A DNA stretch of 64,000 nucleotides, from NCBI GenBank assembly GCA_964019415.1, contig OZ025870.1, positions 4,335,408 to 4,399,407 of the forward strand. Reading direction: 5' to 3'. Numbering within the stretch: position 1 is the stretch's first letter; each line of letters begins with the position of its first letter. The notes beneath the pieces are model-generated. The model did not search any database, was not told the DNA's origin, and worked only from the letters and a program-made list of their open reading frames with translations. A program made the translations under genes and the position numbers. This document shows, piece after piece, positions 1 through 12,479 of the stretch. The DNA comes from Ianthella basta (lineage: Eukaryota; Porifera; Demospongiae; Verongiida; Ianthellidae).

Positions 1-161
1 AGCCGATACGTCTGGGCCCCGCAGGTGCTGAGAAGAACCGCGCGTTGCTTGTCATCGTCCTTGATATCATTGGCGACAAACCACTGTTGCATCCGTTCGG
101 TGTACGATACCCAGTCTTCGGTCTGACGATCAAATGGTCCAACTGCTCCGTTAGTGGCCAT
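1..161 (-). mobile_element. 5' end of an LTR-retrotransposon gag gene, cut by the window edge
   Basis: Reading the minus strand from an ATG at 161 gives 53 open codons to the window edge. The protein begins MATNGAVGPFDRQTEDW and continues through a YTERMQQWF segment and a LLSTCGAQTYRL segment. This start, with the element introducing itself as a measured 'working window' followed by an STCG(A/P)xTY motif, is the usual beginning of Gag in Ty3/gypsy elements of the K02A2.6-like type. Just upstream (162-190) the minus strand reads TTTTTGGCGACGAAGG, which resembles the leader and primer-binding region that follows the 5' LTR in such elements. The rest of the element lies outside the window, so neither its state nor its age can be judged. 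Confidence 0.75.
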
Positions 162-577
162 TTTCCGTAGTACCTTCGTCGCCAAAAATGTGGTATCTCG
201 TCGCTGCGTGCACGAACTGGTTCACTCGCACAAGTTCAACAGTAACTCAATGAACAACAACCAATGACATGTACAAGCAGAGCGCAAGACTGACTACACG
301 TGGTCCTATATCAGTACATATAAGCAAGCAGAAAGTTCTAGATCCTGATAAAGTACAATCACTCAAGGTAACTATGAGATAACCATGCACCTAGATCAAA
401 ACATGAAGTAAGACATGAAATAAGGCTACAATCATGTGCAAGGTAAGACTAAACAACAACAGGTCAAACAGGATAATACACAGTCTAACTTACATTGCAA
501 TAACGACATCGTGATACAAAGATAATCAGTATACTGTAGTCATGTACACCTACAGCTGTACACTCCATAGGATGAAG
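162..577. other. Leader and possible LTR of the edge retrotransposon; no gene seen
   Basis: This stretch lies between the gag start and the stop of the BMT5-like gene. A minus-strand LTR could end near 190 (…ATACCACA), but I could not fix its other end because only one copy is in the window. No open frame or RNA gene was found. Confidence 0.35.
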
Positions 578-1405
578 CTACTGTTTGCGGAAAACTAAAG
601 TGATGTGATGTTGAAGTATCCTGTCGTGAATATCTATTGCTCCCTCATGCTTATAGCCATGACGCAAAATGTCTTGCACCAATGTCTTGTCTGCACCCAG
701 GAATTGATAGCCAAGAACTTCCTCATTTGCTAGACCTTCCCCAAGAAGACGCGGATCTTGAAGTCTATAATCTTTTACGTATGGGAATCTCTCAGTTATC
801 CCAATCAGCACATAGTCATTTCGATTTTGCTTAACACACATGTGCTGCAGAAATGCTACCACTAATTCATCTGTGCTCATGTCCCGATCCCCCCTTTCTG
901 CTCTTGGTATCCAAGGGCATTGAAACCACGCAACCTTCCCTCTAACATGCAGGTTGTCAGGAATAGCAGTAGCATCTACACCATACTTCCAGGTGTCAGG
1001 AGGAGGGCTTTGTAAATTAACAATTGTATCAACTGTCTGTAGTATTGCGTCAGGTCCATTCTCTAACCTCCGACCATTACTAACACAGTATTTGATGGTC
1101 TTCACCTGCACCTCATGAAATTGAGGTTCTGGGTAGTCGTCTGAGATTTGCTTATGGCGGGTTGAAGTGATGCCATTCCATGATTGACGAAGGCCAGCAA
1201 ATGCCAGGGAGAATGTGAAATTACCTTCTCCAAAAATTACCACTTCCCTTCTTTCACCTTCATCAGGTATGAGGATTCCTCTCAATTCGTCTATCTCCCT
1301 AACATCTGCATCCTTGTAATCTGCATAGTTTATGTTTATAACTGGCCTAGGCCTGTTAATGTCAAGTTCGCCAAAATTATCAACTAGCTCATCAACTCCT
1401 TCCAT
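578..1405 (-). CDS. BMT5-like (DUF2431) Rossmann-fold methyltransferase-domain protein
   Basis: An intact single-exon frame of 275 codons. Residues about 58-68 carry VIFGEGNFTFSLA, the signature loop of the BMT5-like/DUF2431 family, whose founder in yeast methylates N3 of a uridine in 25S rRNA. Further family-like blocks are an FQCPWIPR segment near residue 160 and GYQFLGADKTLVQDILRHGY near residue 234. Known members bind S-adenosylmethionine through the glycine-rich loop. Animals carry several divergent homologues, so rRNA methylation here is only an inference. The 56 residues before the motif are acidic and may be disordered. The ATG at 1405 is the first in the frame. No introns are visible, unlike the neighbouring genes, so a retrocopy origin is possible. 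The adjacent retrotransposon gag lies downstream on the same strand. Confidence 0.8.
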   Translation of the reverse strand: MEGVDELVDNFGELDINRPRPVININYADYKDADVREIDELRGILIPDEGERREVVIFGEGNFTFSLAFAGLRQSWNGITSTRHKQISDDYPEPQFHEVQVKTIKYCVSNGRRLENGPDAILQTVDTIVNLQSPPPDTWKYGVDATAIPDNLHVRGKVAWFQCPWIPRAERGDRDMSTDELVVAFLQHMCVKQNRNDYVLIGITERFPYVKDYRLQDPRLLGEGLANEEVLGYQFLGADKTLVQDILRHGYKHEGAIDIHDRILQHHITLVFRKQ

Positions 1406-2029
1406 TGTAAATTCGCTGTCCTTATAGCTTCAGGTCACTATCCAGGCTGTCGACAACATAATATTATGCTGGCACATGCACTGCACAGCATTTATAGGAA
1501 GTCGTATGTGGAACCTTCTAGAACATGCAAAGGTCACTTGCTTGGGAGGCATCTGTTCAATATGCAACAGTATGCAGTGACATCATCGATCGCGAACATG
1601 TTGATCCTAGTGATATAGGCCTCCAAAATGAATAGCTATAATATAATGGGCATGTGCCACTAACTGCTACCAATATCTATAATTAAAACTGGAAATAATC
1701 TACAATTATTAAAGATGCATAAAGATGGCATAAACAGTGCAGAAACAAGTAACGGCTGTTACGGAACATTAACGATGGCCCCTACAAGCACGAATGGCAA
1801 ACTACATCACTGCAAAACAGCCTTTCTTGTTTCTGTACTTTTATGCCATCCCTTCATATGTACTATGTCGTAGCACTTTTCATATTAATTCTAGCTTCTG
1901 TACTTATAGTGTGTAGATAGCAGATTAATTAGGAGCTACATACTTAGACAGAACCATGGAACATTGGTGCAGGAAAGTGGACCTTATATCTCTGAAACCT
2001 TGGAGATCGAGCTGCCAGCTAACCCCAGA
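1406..2029. other. Intergenic, upstream of the BMT5-like gene; nothing recognised
   Basis: AT-rich sequence without a convincing frame on either strand. It would contain the promoter of the BMT5-like gene, but no TATA box or other element stands out. Confidence 0.4.
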
Positions 2030-2096
2030 TTCCATGCTACCCACAATAAAGAACGTAGACCCTGTGACAGCAAGCCAACCATGCAGTATTTAACAA

Positions 2097-2129
<33 letters not shown>

Positions 2130-3820
2130 ACAGCGCAAATTAAACCAGTTTGAATTCATTCAATCTACTGTTCTGCACAGAATGCATGTCTGACTTCGTA
2201 TCAACTCTCTATAGTCCATCTCTCTTTTTCAGCAGGTTGTCATGACTACCCATCTACACTCACACCAAATAAAGAAAGGCAAGAGGTGAATTCATCATAA
2301 TTGACACAAGCTCTAGTCAGTTTACTTTAGCAGAAGCTCCTCCACTCTATTAGGGGAGGTAAAATAAACTCATGACTTGTGGTCAGACATTCCTCCTGGA
2401 ACTACAATCCCAAAATAGATATTCATGGTGCAGTGGTTGAAGACTGACCTCCCCACACAATTGGAATTCTCCAGCAGCTATATAGCACCCTTACATTATA
2501 CTGCACACTCATACTCCATGACTATGCAATGTATATCACCCACCCACTGCCAGTATAAATCCCATGGTCCACTGGAATGGTAGTCATGCCCTGCAGAAGT
2601 ACACAGTGACCGTATAATTGCTTTATCATATTGCATTACACAATTATACACTACATCTTCCACTAGCAATCTGTCCAGTTGAACACCATTCCATGACTAC
2701 ATGACAATGACAGTTATGACCAACTGTATAGAGGTCTGTAAGTTTCGCTGGGGGAAGACCCTCATGACATCATCAAAGTGGGTGTACATGTTCTCTTGAG
2801 AGAAGTTAGAGGTGAGACACATTCCTGAACCTTCACCCAATACTGGATGGTGTTCCCACTCATGCCATTGGAGTACCACCAAATCCAGATTGATTGAGAG
2901 TGTTGGTGAACCTCCTGTCAGTGGGGTGATGGGAAATGTTGGCTGTGGAGAATTAAGAATAATGAAAGACTTCAACCATGTTTGCCATAATCCTGATAAC
3001 TTCCCTATGCATTTTGAAACACAAGTAAAGTTGTGTTGCATGATTGCCTCACTATGCTTCCTACTGATAAACTGCATGCTGTTGGCATAGTATGGAAATT
3101 ATGAAGGATATCTATACATTCTGAACCTTTGACCTGTCGGACAGGGTACACGCAGGGGAGACAATGAGATAGATGAGGCAAGCCTAAATGCATCGCATGC
3201 ACATTCACATACACAGTAATTGCATATATCACACAAACGCCCACATTGTAGCTACCAAATGCACTTTACACATGGGTCACACATACGAGTAGGATAAACG
3301 CTAAATGTCACAAGCACACACAAACTCACAGATATTTTTGCCATGCAATACAATTTCACAACTCATTACAAGTACTCATGGCCACACAAGTGGACTATAA
3401 GTGAAATGCACACATACAGCACACACAAGCACACAACTTGCATTATTATCAGTCACATGTGAAGAATGTGATACATGCAATCACTCACTGTCTCTGCCGT
3501 CCCATGACAATAACCTTGACCCTATAATGACCTTTAGAACCTTCGCACTTTGAGAGAGACACCCGTGTACCATAGAAGAGGAAGATAAGAGCAGAGTTTG
3601 GACTGGGAGTACATACAATGTGTGAAGTGAGAAGAGTAGATCATAGACAGTGCATGGTATAATTATTATACGTATATGGTGGAATCTTCTCAAGGCATGT
3701 TGATACGCAGCTAATGCATGAGTTATAGACAAATCAGATATTCAGATATGGTTATACATAATAGAAACTGTTGATGGATACTTAATAATGTCACTAACAC
3801 ACTTGATCATCTGCTTGTCA

Positions 3821-4069
3821 TCACACTCCTAAGGATGTATCACACCCAGCTGCAGCATAATGTGTGGAGAAGCAGACATGTGTCCCACAGTGTACAGTGG
3901 CCATGTTTGGAGTCAATGTGAAGCCCAATTGGACATGAATGTAATCATCATCAATGTGGGTGTGATCATGAAGCCACACCCTCAAAATGGCCTCTTCCTG
4001 TTGTGCCACCTGTATCACCAGTGAGCTAGTGTTGCCTGGCAACACAAAGACATTATCTCCACAAGGCAA
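3821..4069 (-). other. Exon-like frame, unrecognised, present in both duplicate copies (copy 1)
   Basis: An open frame of 82 codons whose core (LPGNTSSLVIQVAQQEEAIL, then RVWLHDHTHIDDDYI) is nearly unchanged in the duplicate at 9562-9825. Its alternating hydrophobic pattern and acidic DDD loop look like a beta-sandwich strand pair. I do not recognise the family. No neighbouring exons could be linked to it, so it may be a leftover exon of a gene broken up by the duplication. Confidence 0.3.
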
Positions 4070-4150
4070 GCAGTAAAGTAAATAACAGCGTACTGAAAAT
4101 TAGGCAGACAGTTCATTTTGTAGGGTGCATGTACTGAGTTACATTTTCAA

Positions 4151-4540
<390 letters not shown>

Positions 4541-5759
4541 ATACAAGTGTTTCACATGTGATAATGATATTTTAGTGGCTCATTGCTACGGTTTTCATAT
4601 AATCAGTAGTGTTTTGCACCTGACAGAGATCTTCATGGTTGAAACATTGTACTGTTGCAATTATTGCATCTGCTACGTTATTGCTCATCATCACTACTGA
4701 TTGTGTTTCACATATGTTAGCAAACTAGTCAGAATTGATATCTGAGAAGACAGGCGACATTTTCATTTGATTTTCATTTTATGGCAGTTAGTATACATAA
4801 ACCAGGCAAGGACTTTCAACCCATGGTCTCAAAGATACAGAGGTGTTCTGTCCAGATAAATCATTTCAATTGCTGGTAAATCACCCTTCAAGTTGTAGTA
4901 GCTGCAATCCTTGTCCACTTCATTGCTCACCAGTTCATCACAACATTCACAGAGTAATGCCAATTATTGTTTATGGAGTTACTCAGTACACTGAATAGCA
5001 ATTGCACAAAATCAAAGCATCATTAACAATCTTCACTTCCTGGTGGTATTGAGTATAGCATGCGAGACCTAGGAAGTCTGCTAGCACCCACCCCTGCCCT
5101 GTATGCAATAGCAATGTTTGGTACTGGATCCACGTTACTTCAGATTTTCACAATGACAAACAGATTCATTTACTAGTCAAGAAATTCATCATATGCACTG
5201 AACTGACATGCATGGACATAATAATTAGCTATATGTACATAGTTGACTTTCCCTGTAGACATTTGAGTAAATCAGGAAAGAGTACATGCGGTGTCAGATA
5301 GCTATAGGAGGTGTAACAGCTAATGGGGACTGCCAGGCCACTACTGTATAAATAAAGGACTCCAGGAATGCAGCACAAATTTAACCAGTCTATTCAACCA
5401 ACTGTTCTATACATGATTCAATTGTCTTCGCATCAACTCTGAGCTGAGTCCAACTCTCATCTGCAGCAGGTTGTCATAACTACCCAGCTAGCTACACACA
5501 CACAAATTAAGAAAGACAAATATTGAATTCATCCTAATAAAAAAGTGAGTTGATTTAAGAAAAGGGACCAATTCGCGGAAATTGCCTTTTTCCAGTTAAT
5601 GGTACTGGGTGGAAGCACAGTAGAAGAGCCCTTCATTGCACTTTGTTGTGCTTCAATAGCTGCTCCCATCCCGAGATACGCTCAATCAAATCACAAAAAT
5701 ACGCTTGGTGCAACTACGTATGAAAATACGGCCCATACCCCTTCCATTATATAACCATG

Positions 5760-5944
5760 CACCCAAGTATACACACACAAACACACTCATGTAATTATGC
5801 ACAAAAACACAAAACACAATCATAGAACACAAAAACACATAAACACACACAAGCACACACACACAGACATACATGCACACGCATGTACACACGCATGCAT
5901 GCACACACACGCACACACGCATGCATGCACGCACACACACACAC
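5760..5944. repeat. Imperfect (CA)n-rich tract
   Basis: Interrupted ACAC and ATGC units; no coding value. Confidence 0.85.
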
Positions 5945-6000
5945 CTCCTTCACTTGCCCCTTTAATGGTAAAGCGATGCTGTCTACATTCTGTATAGTAC

Positions 6001-6085
6001 TCAAGCAATGACAATGACTGTCTTCCCTGTGGTCACACGGTCCAATGCTTGCTGCACCAGATGCTCTGACTCATCATCAAGGGTA
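6001..6085 (-). pseudogene. ABC-transporter nucleotide-binding-domain exon remnant
   Basis: On the minus strand an acceptor-like ctgcag at 6086 precedes a frame reading TLDDESEHLVQQALDRVTTG then KTVIVIA, ending in a stop. This matches the stretch after Walker B in ABC exporters of the ABCB type: the D-loop (SALDxESE), the helix EHLVQxALDR and the strand TVIVIA that leads to the H-loop histidine. The H-loop HRLST that should follow is absent; a stop comes first. No Walker A or C-signature exon was found nearby. It sits in the degraded middle copy of the segmental duplication, so it is probably an orphan exon fragment. Confidence 0.65.
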
Positions 6086-7204
6086 CTGCAGATCAAGGGA
6101 GGAAGGGAGAGAGGAAGAGGAGGGGATGGCCAGGTGGGTTGGGTGCTGATAAGAAAGAGAGGGTGAGTAGACCTATAGTAGGCCAAGTGATGACAGAAAC
6201 AGTTATCTCCTGGAATGACTGCCTTCACCAGACACGGGCATCACTAGAGCTTGATGGGAACACACTTGAGATGAGGACTCAAACTGAGGGGTATATGCAC
6301 CATGGCAAATTAAATGCAACATGAAGCTTCCTACTGATAATGTACAATTGCAATATAGATTTCATGCCCAAATATGGGGGCCTTGACCTGATCAGGTGAG
6401 TTTACTTTAGCAGAAGCTCCTCCCTCTGTTTGGGAGGTAACATAAACTCAGGACTTGTGGTCAGACATTCCTCCTGGAACTGTAATCCCAAAATTGATAT
6501 TCATGGTGCGTGGAGTGTGCACATGACTGGTTAACAGTATTCATGACAAACAATTGCACAGCAAACTGCTATGAATTACATTGACACGGGTTCAATACCA
6601 TGGCCAGCTATAATAGGCACATGACCAATACCTGCTTATTCTCCAGCAGCTATGTACAATATGGCACCCTTACATTTAAACTGCACACTCATACTGCATG
6701 ACTAGGCAATGTATCACCCACCCACTGCCATCGAGTGCCCGTGGAATGGTACTTATGCCTGGCAGAAGTACACAGTGACCATGTTAATTGCTCTGCCGTA
6801 TTGCAGTACATATACATCTGCCACTAGTAGTCTATCCAGCTGTACACAACATGACTACATGGCAGAAACGACTAACTGTATAGAGGTCTATAAGTTGTGC
6901 TCTGTGAATACCCAAGAAACATCACAGTAGTGGATGTGACCGGTCCTCTTGAGAGATCCTAGTGGTGGTACATTCCTGAACCTCCCCCCCCTGCTGGAAG
7001 GCATAGCCATGGATGCCATTGGAGTACCACCAAATCCAGATGAGATTGAAAATGTTGGTGAGCCTCCTGTTAGTTTGTCGTGATCCTGACAACTTCCCTC
7101 TGGTGATCATGATGCAAGCAATATATGTGCAGGTTCCATGTATGCCACCAACAGTAAAGAACGTATAATAGACCCTGTGACCACAAGCCAGTTTTGCAAT
7201 AATT

Positions 7205-7322
<118 letters not shown>

Positions 7323-8692
7323 CAGCACAAATTAAAGCAGTTCATTTAACCAACTGTTCTGTACATGCATGGTCTGACTTCGTGTTAACCCTAAGTACAG
7401 TCCATCTCTCTTTTTCAGCAGGTTGTCATGACTATCCATCTACACCCACACCAAATAGAGAAAGGCAAAAGGTGAATTCATCATAATTTGACACAAGCTC
7501 TAGTGACCTGATCAGGTGAGTTTACTTTAGCAGAAGCTCCTCCCTCTGTTTTGGGAGGTAAAATAAGCTCATGACTTGTGGTCAGACATTCCTCCTGGAA
7601 CTGCAATCCCAAAATTGATATTCATAGTGCATGGAGTGTGCACATGACTGGTTAACAGTATTCATGATAAACAATTGCACAGCAAAATCCTATGAATCAC
7701 ATTGAAGTCTGACCTCCCCACACAATTGGAATGTTTCTTGTCATAGCAACAGTGGTACCATATATACCATGGCCAGCTATAGACACAGACCAATACCTGT
7801 TTATTCTCCAGCAGCTGTATGGCACCCTTACGTTTAAACTGCACACTCATAGTGCATGACTATGCAATGTATATCACCCACCCACTGCCAGCATAAATCC
7901 CATGGTCCACTGGAATGGTAGTCATGCCCTGCAGAAGTACACAGTGACCATATAATTGCTCTACCATAGTGCATTACACAATAATACATCTTCCACTAGC
8001 AACCTGTCCAGTTCAACACTGTTCCATGACCATACATAACAATGAAAGTTACCGACTGTATAGAGGTCTGTAAGTTATGCTGGGGGAATACCCTCATGAC
8101 ATCATCAAAGTGGGTGTACATGTTCTCTTGAGAGAAGTTAAGAGGTGAGACACATTCCTGAACCTTCACCCAATACTGGATGGTGTTCCCATGCATGCCA
8201 TTGGAGTACCACCAAATCCAGACTGATTGAGAGTGTTGGTGAACCTCCTGTCAGTGGGGTGATGGGAAATGTTGGCTGTGGAGAATTAAGAATAATGAAA
8301 GATTTGAACTATGTTTGCCATAATCCTAATAACTTCCCTATGCATGTTGAAACACAAGTAAAGTTGTGTTGCATGATTGCCTCACTATGCTTCCTACTGA
8401 TGAACTGCATGCTGTTGGCATAGTATGGAAATTATGAAGGATACCTATACATTCTGAACTTTTGACCTGTCGGACAGGGTACACGCAGGGGAGACAATAA
8501 GATAGACGAGGCATGCAAGCCTAAATGCATCGCATGCACATTCACATACACAGTAACTGCATATATCACACAAACGCCCACATTGTAGCTACCAAATGCA
8601 CTTTACACATGGGTCACACATACAAGTAGGATAAACGCTAAATGTCACAAGCACCCACACACTCACAGATGTTTTTGCCATGCAATACAAAT

Positions 8693-9122
8693 TCATAGAT
8701 CCCGTTGTCATGGTAACGGGCCTCTAAACGATGTCCTAAATCTCTGAGAACCATTCCAACTGCTTCATGCATGATTCTAAATCCCATAATTGTACGTTGC
8801 GGACAGAGCGGGGGTTTATAAATCCCATAAAGTACATTGCGGGCAGAGCGCGGGGGGTTATAAATCCCATAGAAACCATCTGCGGGAACCCCGCGGGGGC
8901 AATTATCATAGTAATATGACGTCATTCACGCGTACATCGTCAAGAAGCGAGAGGAAGGCCAAATGATTGGGTAAGCGAACGGATTTGGATCTATATCACT
9001 TAAATGGCAGCCAATCGGTGTCTCTACGCGATTTAGACCAAACAGCACTCGGGCGCTTCGTGCCCTCAAGCATCGTGCTCTAAATCGCGCAGACACCTTG
9101 TGGTCGCCATTTAACTATTACA
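8693..9122. mobile_element. MITE-like insertion present only in the second duplicate copy
   Basis: Copy 1 runs straight through at 3350 where copy 2 carries about 430 extra bases. The insert is more GC-rich than its surroundings. It has two near-palindromic arms, around 9004-9050 and 9075-9116, containing CGCGATTTAGA and its partner TCTAAATCGCG. It also holds a roughly 50-bp motif repeated twice at 8785-8890 (ATAAATCCCATA…). A decayed relative of the palindromic part is at 42330-42450. The class is not clear, and no target duplication could be fixed. Confidence 0.55.
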
Positions 9123-9561
9123 TAACTCATTACAAGTACCCATTGCCACACAAGAACTATATGAGTGAAATGCACACATACACCACACACAAACACACAG
9201 TTTGTACTGCTATCAGTTATACGTGAAGACTGTGCCACATGCAATCACTCACTGTCTCTGCTGTTCCCATGACAATAACCTTTAGAACCTTATCACTTTG
9301 AAAGAGACACCCGTGTAGTATAGGAGAGGAAGATAAGAGCAGAGTTTGTACTGGAAGTACATACAACGTGTGAAGTGTGAAGAGTAGATTAATGACAGTG
9401 CATGGTATATATGTATATAGTGGAACCTTCTCAAGTCACCTCATGTTGATATGCAGCTAATGCATGAGCAAATAGACGAATCAGATATTCAGATATGGGT
9501 ACATATACATAATAGAAACAGTTGATGGATACTTAATAATTAATGTCACTAACACACCTGA

Positions 9562-9825
9562 TCATCTGCTTGTCATCACACTCCTAAGGATGTATCCACA
9601 CCCAGCTGCAGCATAATGTGTGGAGAAGCAGACATGTGTCCCACAGTGTACAGTGGCCATGTTTGGAGTCACTGTGAAGTCCAAGTGGACATGAATGTAA
9701 TCATCATCAATGTGGGTGTGATCATGAAGCCACACCCTCAAAATAGCCTCTTCCTGTTGTGCCATTTGTATCACCAGTGAGCTAGTGTTGCCTGGCAACA
9801 CAAGGGCATCATCTTTACAAGGCAA
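9562..9825 (-). other. Exon-like frame, unrecognised (copy 2 of the frame at 3821-4069)
   Basis: An open frame of 87 codons differing from copy 1 at only a few residues in the core (for example Q to M in the VAQQ block and QLGF to HLDF). Similarity this high could reflect recent duplication rather than selection. Counting synonymous against non-synonymous differences would decide. Confidence 0.3.
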
Positions 9826-9934
9826 GCAGTAAAGTAAATAATGACGTACTCAAAATCAGGCAGAGAGTCCATTTTGTAGGGTATACCTAGTTACAATTTC
9901 AAATGCACACGCACGCACACATGCATGCATGCAT

Positions 9935-9937
<3 letters not shown>

Positions 9938-9980
<43 letters not shown>
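9938..9980. repeat. (CA)n microsatellite
   Basis: Short counterpart of the compound tract at 4151-4540 in the other duplicate copy. Confidence 0.9.
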
Positions 9981-9983
<3 letters not shown>

Positions 9984-11697
9984 CACACAGACACACACAC
10001 AACACAAGTGTTTCACATGTGATGATACTTTAGAGGCTCATTGCTATGGTTTTCATATAATCAGTAGTGTTTTGTACCGGACGAAGACCTTCATGGTTGA
10101 AACATTGTACCGTTGCATTATTGCATCTGCTACGTGATTGCTCATCATCACTACTGATTATGTTTCACATATTTCAGCAAACTAGTCAGAATTGATATCA
10201 GAGAAGACAGGCGACACTTTCATTTTGTTTTCATTTTATGGCAGTTAGTACATAAACCAGGCAAGGACTTTCAAGCCATGGCCTCAAAGATACAGAGTTG
10301 TTCTGTTCAGATAAATCATTTCGATTACTGGTAAATCACCCTTCAAGTAGTAGTAACTGCAATCCTTTTCCACTTCATTGCTCACCAGTTCATCACAACA
10401 TTCACAGAGTATTGTCAATTATTGTTTATGGAGTTATTCAGTACACTGAATAGCAATTGGACAAAGTCAAAGCATCATTAACAATCTTGACTTCCTGGTG
10501 GCATTGAGTAGCATGTGAGACCTAGCAAGTCTGCTAGCACCCACTATTGCCCTGTATGCAATAGCAATGTTTGGTACTGGATTCACGCTGCTTCAGATTT
10601 TCACTATGACAAACAGATTCATTTACTAGTCAAGAAATTCATCATATGCACTAAACTGCCATGCATGGAGATAATAAATAGCTATATGCACATAGTTGAC
10701 CTTCCCCTTGGACATTTGAGTAAATCAGCATAATGGTGACCATATGCATGACAAAACCAGTGATGAGTGAAAAGTGTACGTACTGAATTGCTAATCTGTA
10801 TGTGCTGGAGCACTTGATTGTCCAAAGGACCGATGCATCATTATCAGCTCTCAATCACTATAGCTAGCTAGCTACGTATTGTAGCCATTACACAGCAAAC
10901 AGACATTCTGACAAATCAACCAAATCAGAACGAAATTACATTCAGCTCTTAATTTACTTGCCCCGTGAAAACTTTCAAAAAATTCCAACAGTTGAAAAGC
11001 GGCGAATGCCCGACTTATTTTCCAGCTACTGGCATCTAGTGCCAAGGCATACACCAAAACTGAAGTTAATTGAGCTAATCTTCCTGAGATATCAGCAGAA
11101 ATGTGACAACGATCATAAAATAGTAACGTAGGTGGGTGACTTCGTGAAAATGGCGGCTATACCGCAATGTATGAGGAACGGTGAAGGAATTGGCTTCATT
11201 GTAGATAAGATGGGACTAGACAATGAAACTGAGCCTGTGGCCTATCTTTCTTGTGGATTCGATACGAAATCAGCTTGTACACGGGTGATAACGCCGTCAT
11301 TCGACAGCATACCTGATGCGGTACCATCCATTTGATAGATCGAGCCTGAGGCTGCTCATTTTGGTGCGTACCTGGCTTACTAGTGGTAGTGCAGTATATA
11401 CACAGGTTATCTGTAACTGATGAAGTACGTTTTGTTGCAGTTTTGCATGCGCTGAGGGAGATAGAGCTAAAACTAAAGTTTTTCTGCTGAATATGCCATA
11501 CCCAGAACGCAAGTACATGCGGTAACACACAAACAGAATAGTTCAACTCATTTAACCTTGATACATCCACATATGCTATCATTGAGTACTATGAAAGTAC
11601 ACATGGACTAGTGTGCAACAAAGTGTAAAAAGGTGTCAAAGTTGACAAATGTACCTATGCATTACATGGTAAGAACAGTCATGTAATGTGCAAATAC

Positions 11698-12393
11698 CTC
11701 TTTGAGGGCTCAGCTTCCTTCGGCTTGCTCTTCAATACAGATGCACTAGCAGACTGTGTACGTGAAAGATATACATAAGGGCAACAAGCTTCATACCACA
11801 TAAATACAATAACTATAAGCATAACAAAGCCAGCCACACAAAGCCAAGAGGAAATGACAGGAATTGCAATCAAGATACCTACTTTTTGCTCTGGCTATAG
11901 CACTTAATGGAGCAAGAATAAGTGCCTACAAAGAGGGTACACTTAACAACCAATCAGTATAGTGTAGGTTCAGTGCTCTATACAGTCAATTTGATTCATC
12001 ACAATTACTTACATGCATACCAAGAGGTCCCTCAATGTCTGTCTCTCCATTTTCAATCGGAAGACTGGCTTCACATCCAAAATCACCTGAATGAGAAAAT
12101 CACTAGTGAAGTACAGTACCACAGTAGTTCATGCAAACGTATAGTCAACCAAATATGTAAAAGGAGCAGTTACTAACCAAGTAATTGCCAGCGTCTGTCA
12201 ATCTTTTTGGTGCTAAGTGGCAAACCAGATATAGGTTCCTACATAAGCAACAGGGGAGAAAATTAGGTAAACCTCAAAATACAATGAATGGGGTGACATG
12301 TCCCCATGAGAACAGTATTACTATCACAATTAACACCCATTCACCCACACACACACACACACCCATCCACCCACACCCACACCAGCCTGCCCG

Positions 12394-12479
<86 letters not shown>

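Noticed and set aside
3481-3732. 83-codon minus-strand frame
   Set aside because: It is not preserved in the duplicate copy at about 9.3 kb.
11132-11335. Plus-strand frame starting MAAIPQCMRNGEGIGF after a CpG-containing stretch
   Set aside because: Only about 60 codons, no splice sites or homologue, and antisense to a possible last exon of gene A.
11770-11873. Strong transmembrane-like segment (VISSWLCVAGFVMLIVIVFM) on the minus strand
   Set aside because: Splice signals and phase place the real exon at 11753-11698; the hydrophobic run lies in the intron before its acceptor and has no counterpart in B.
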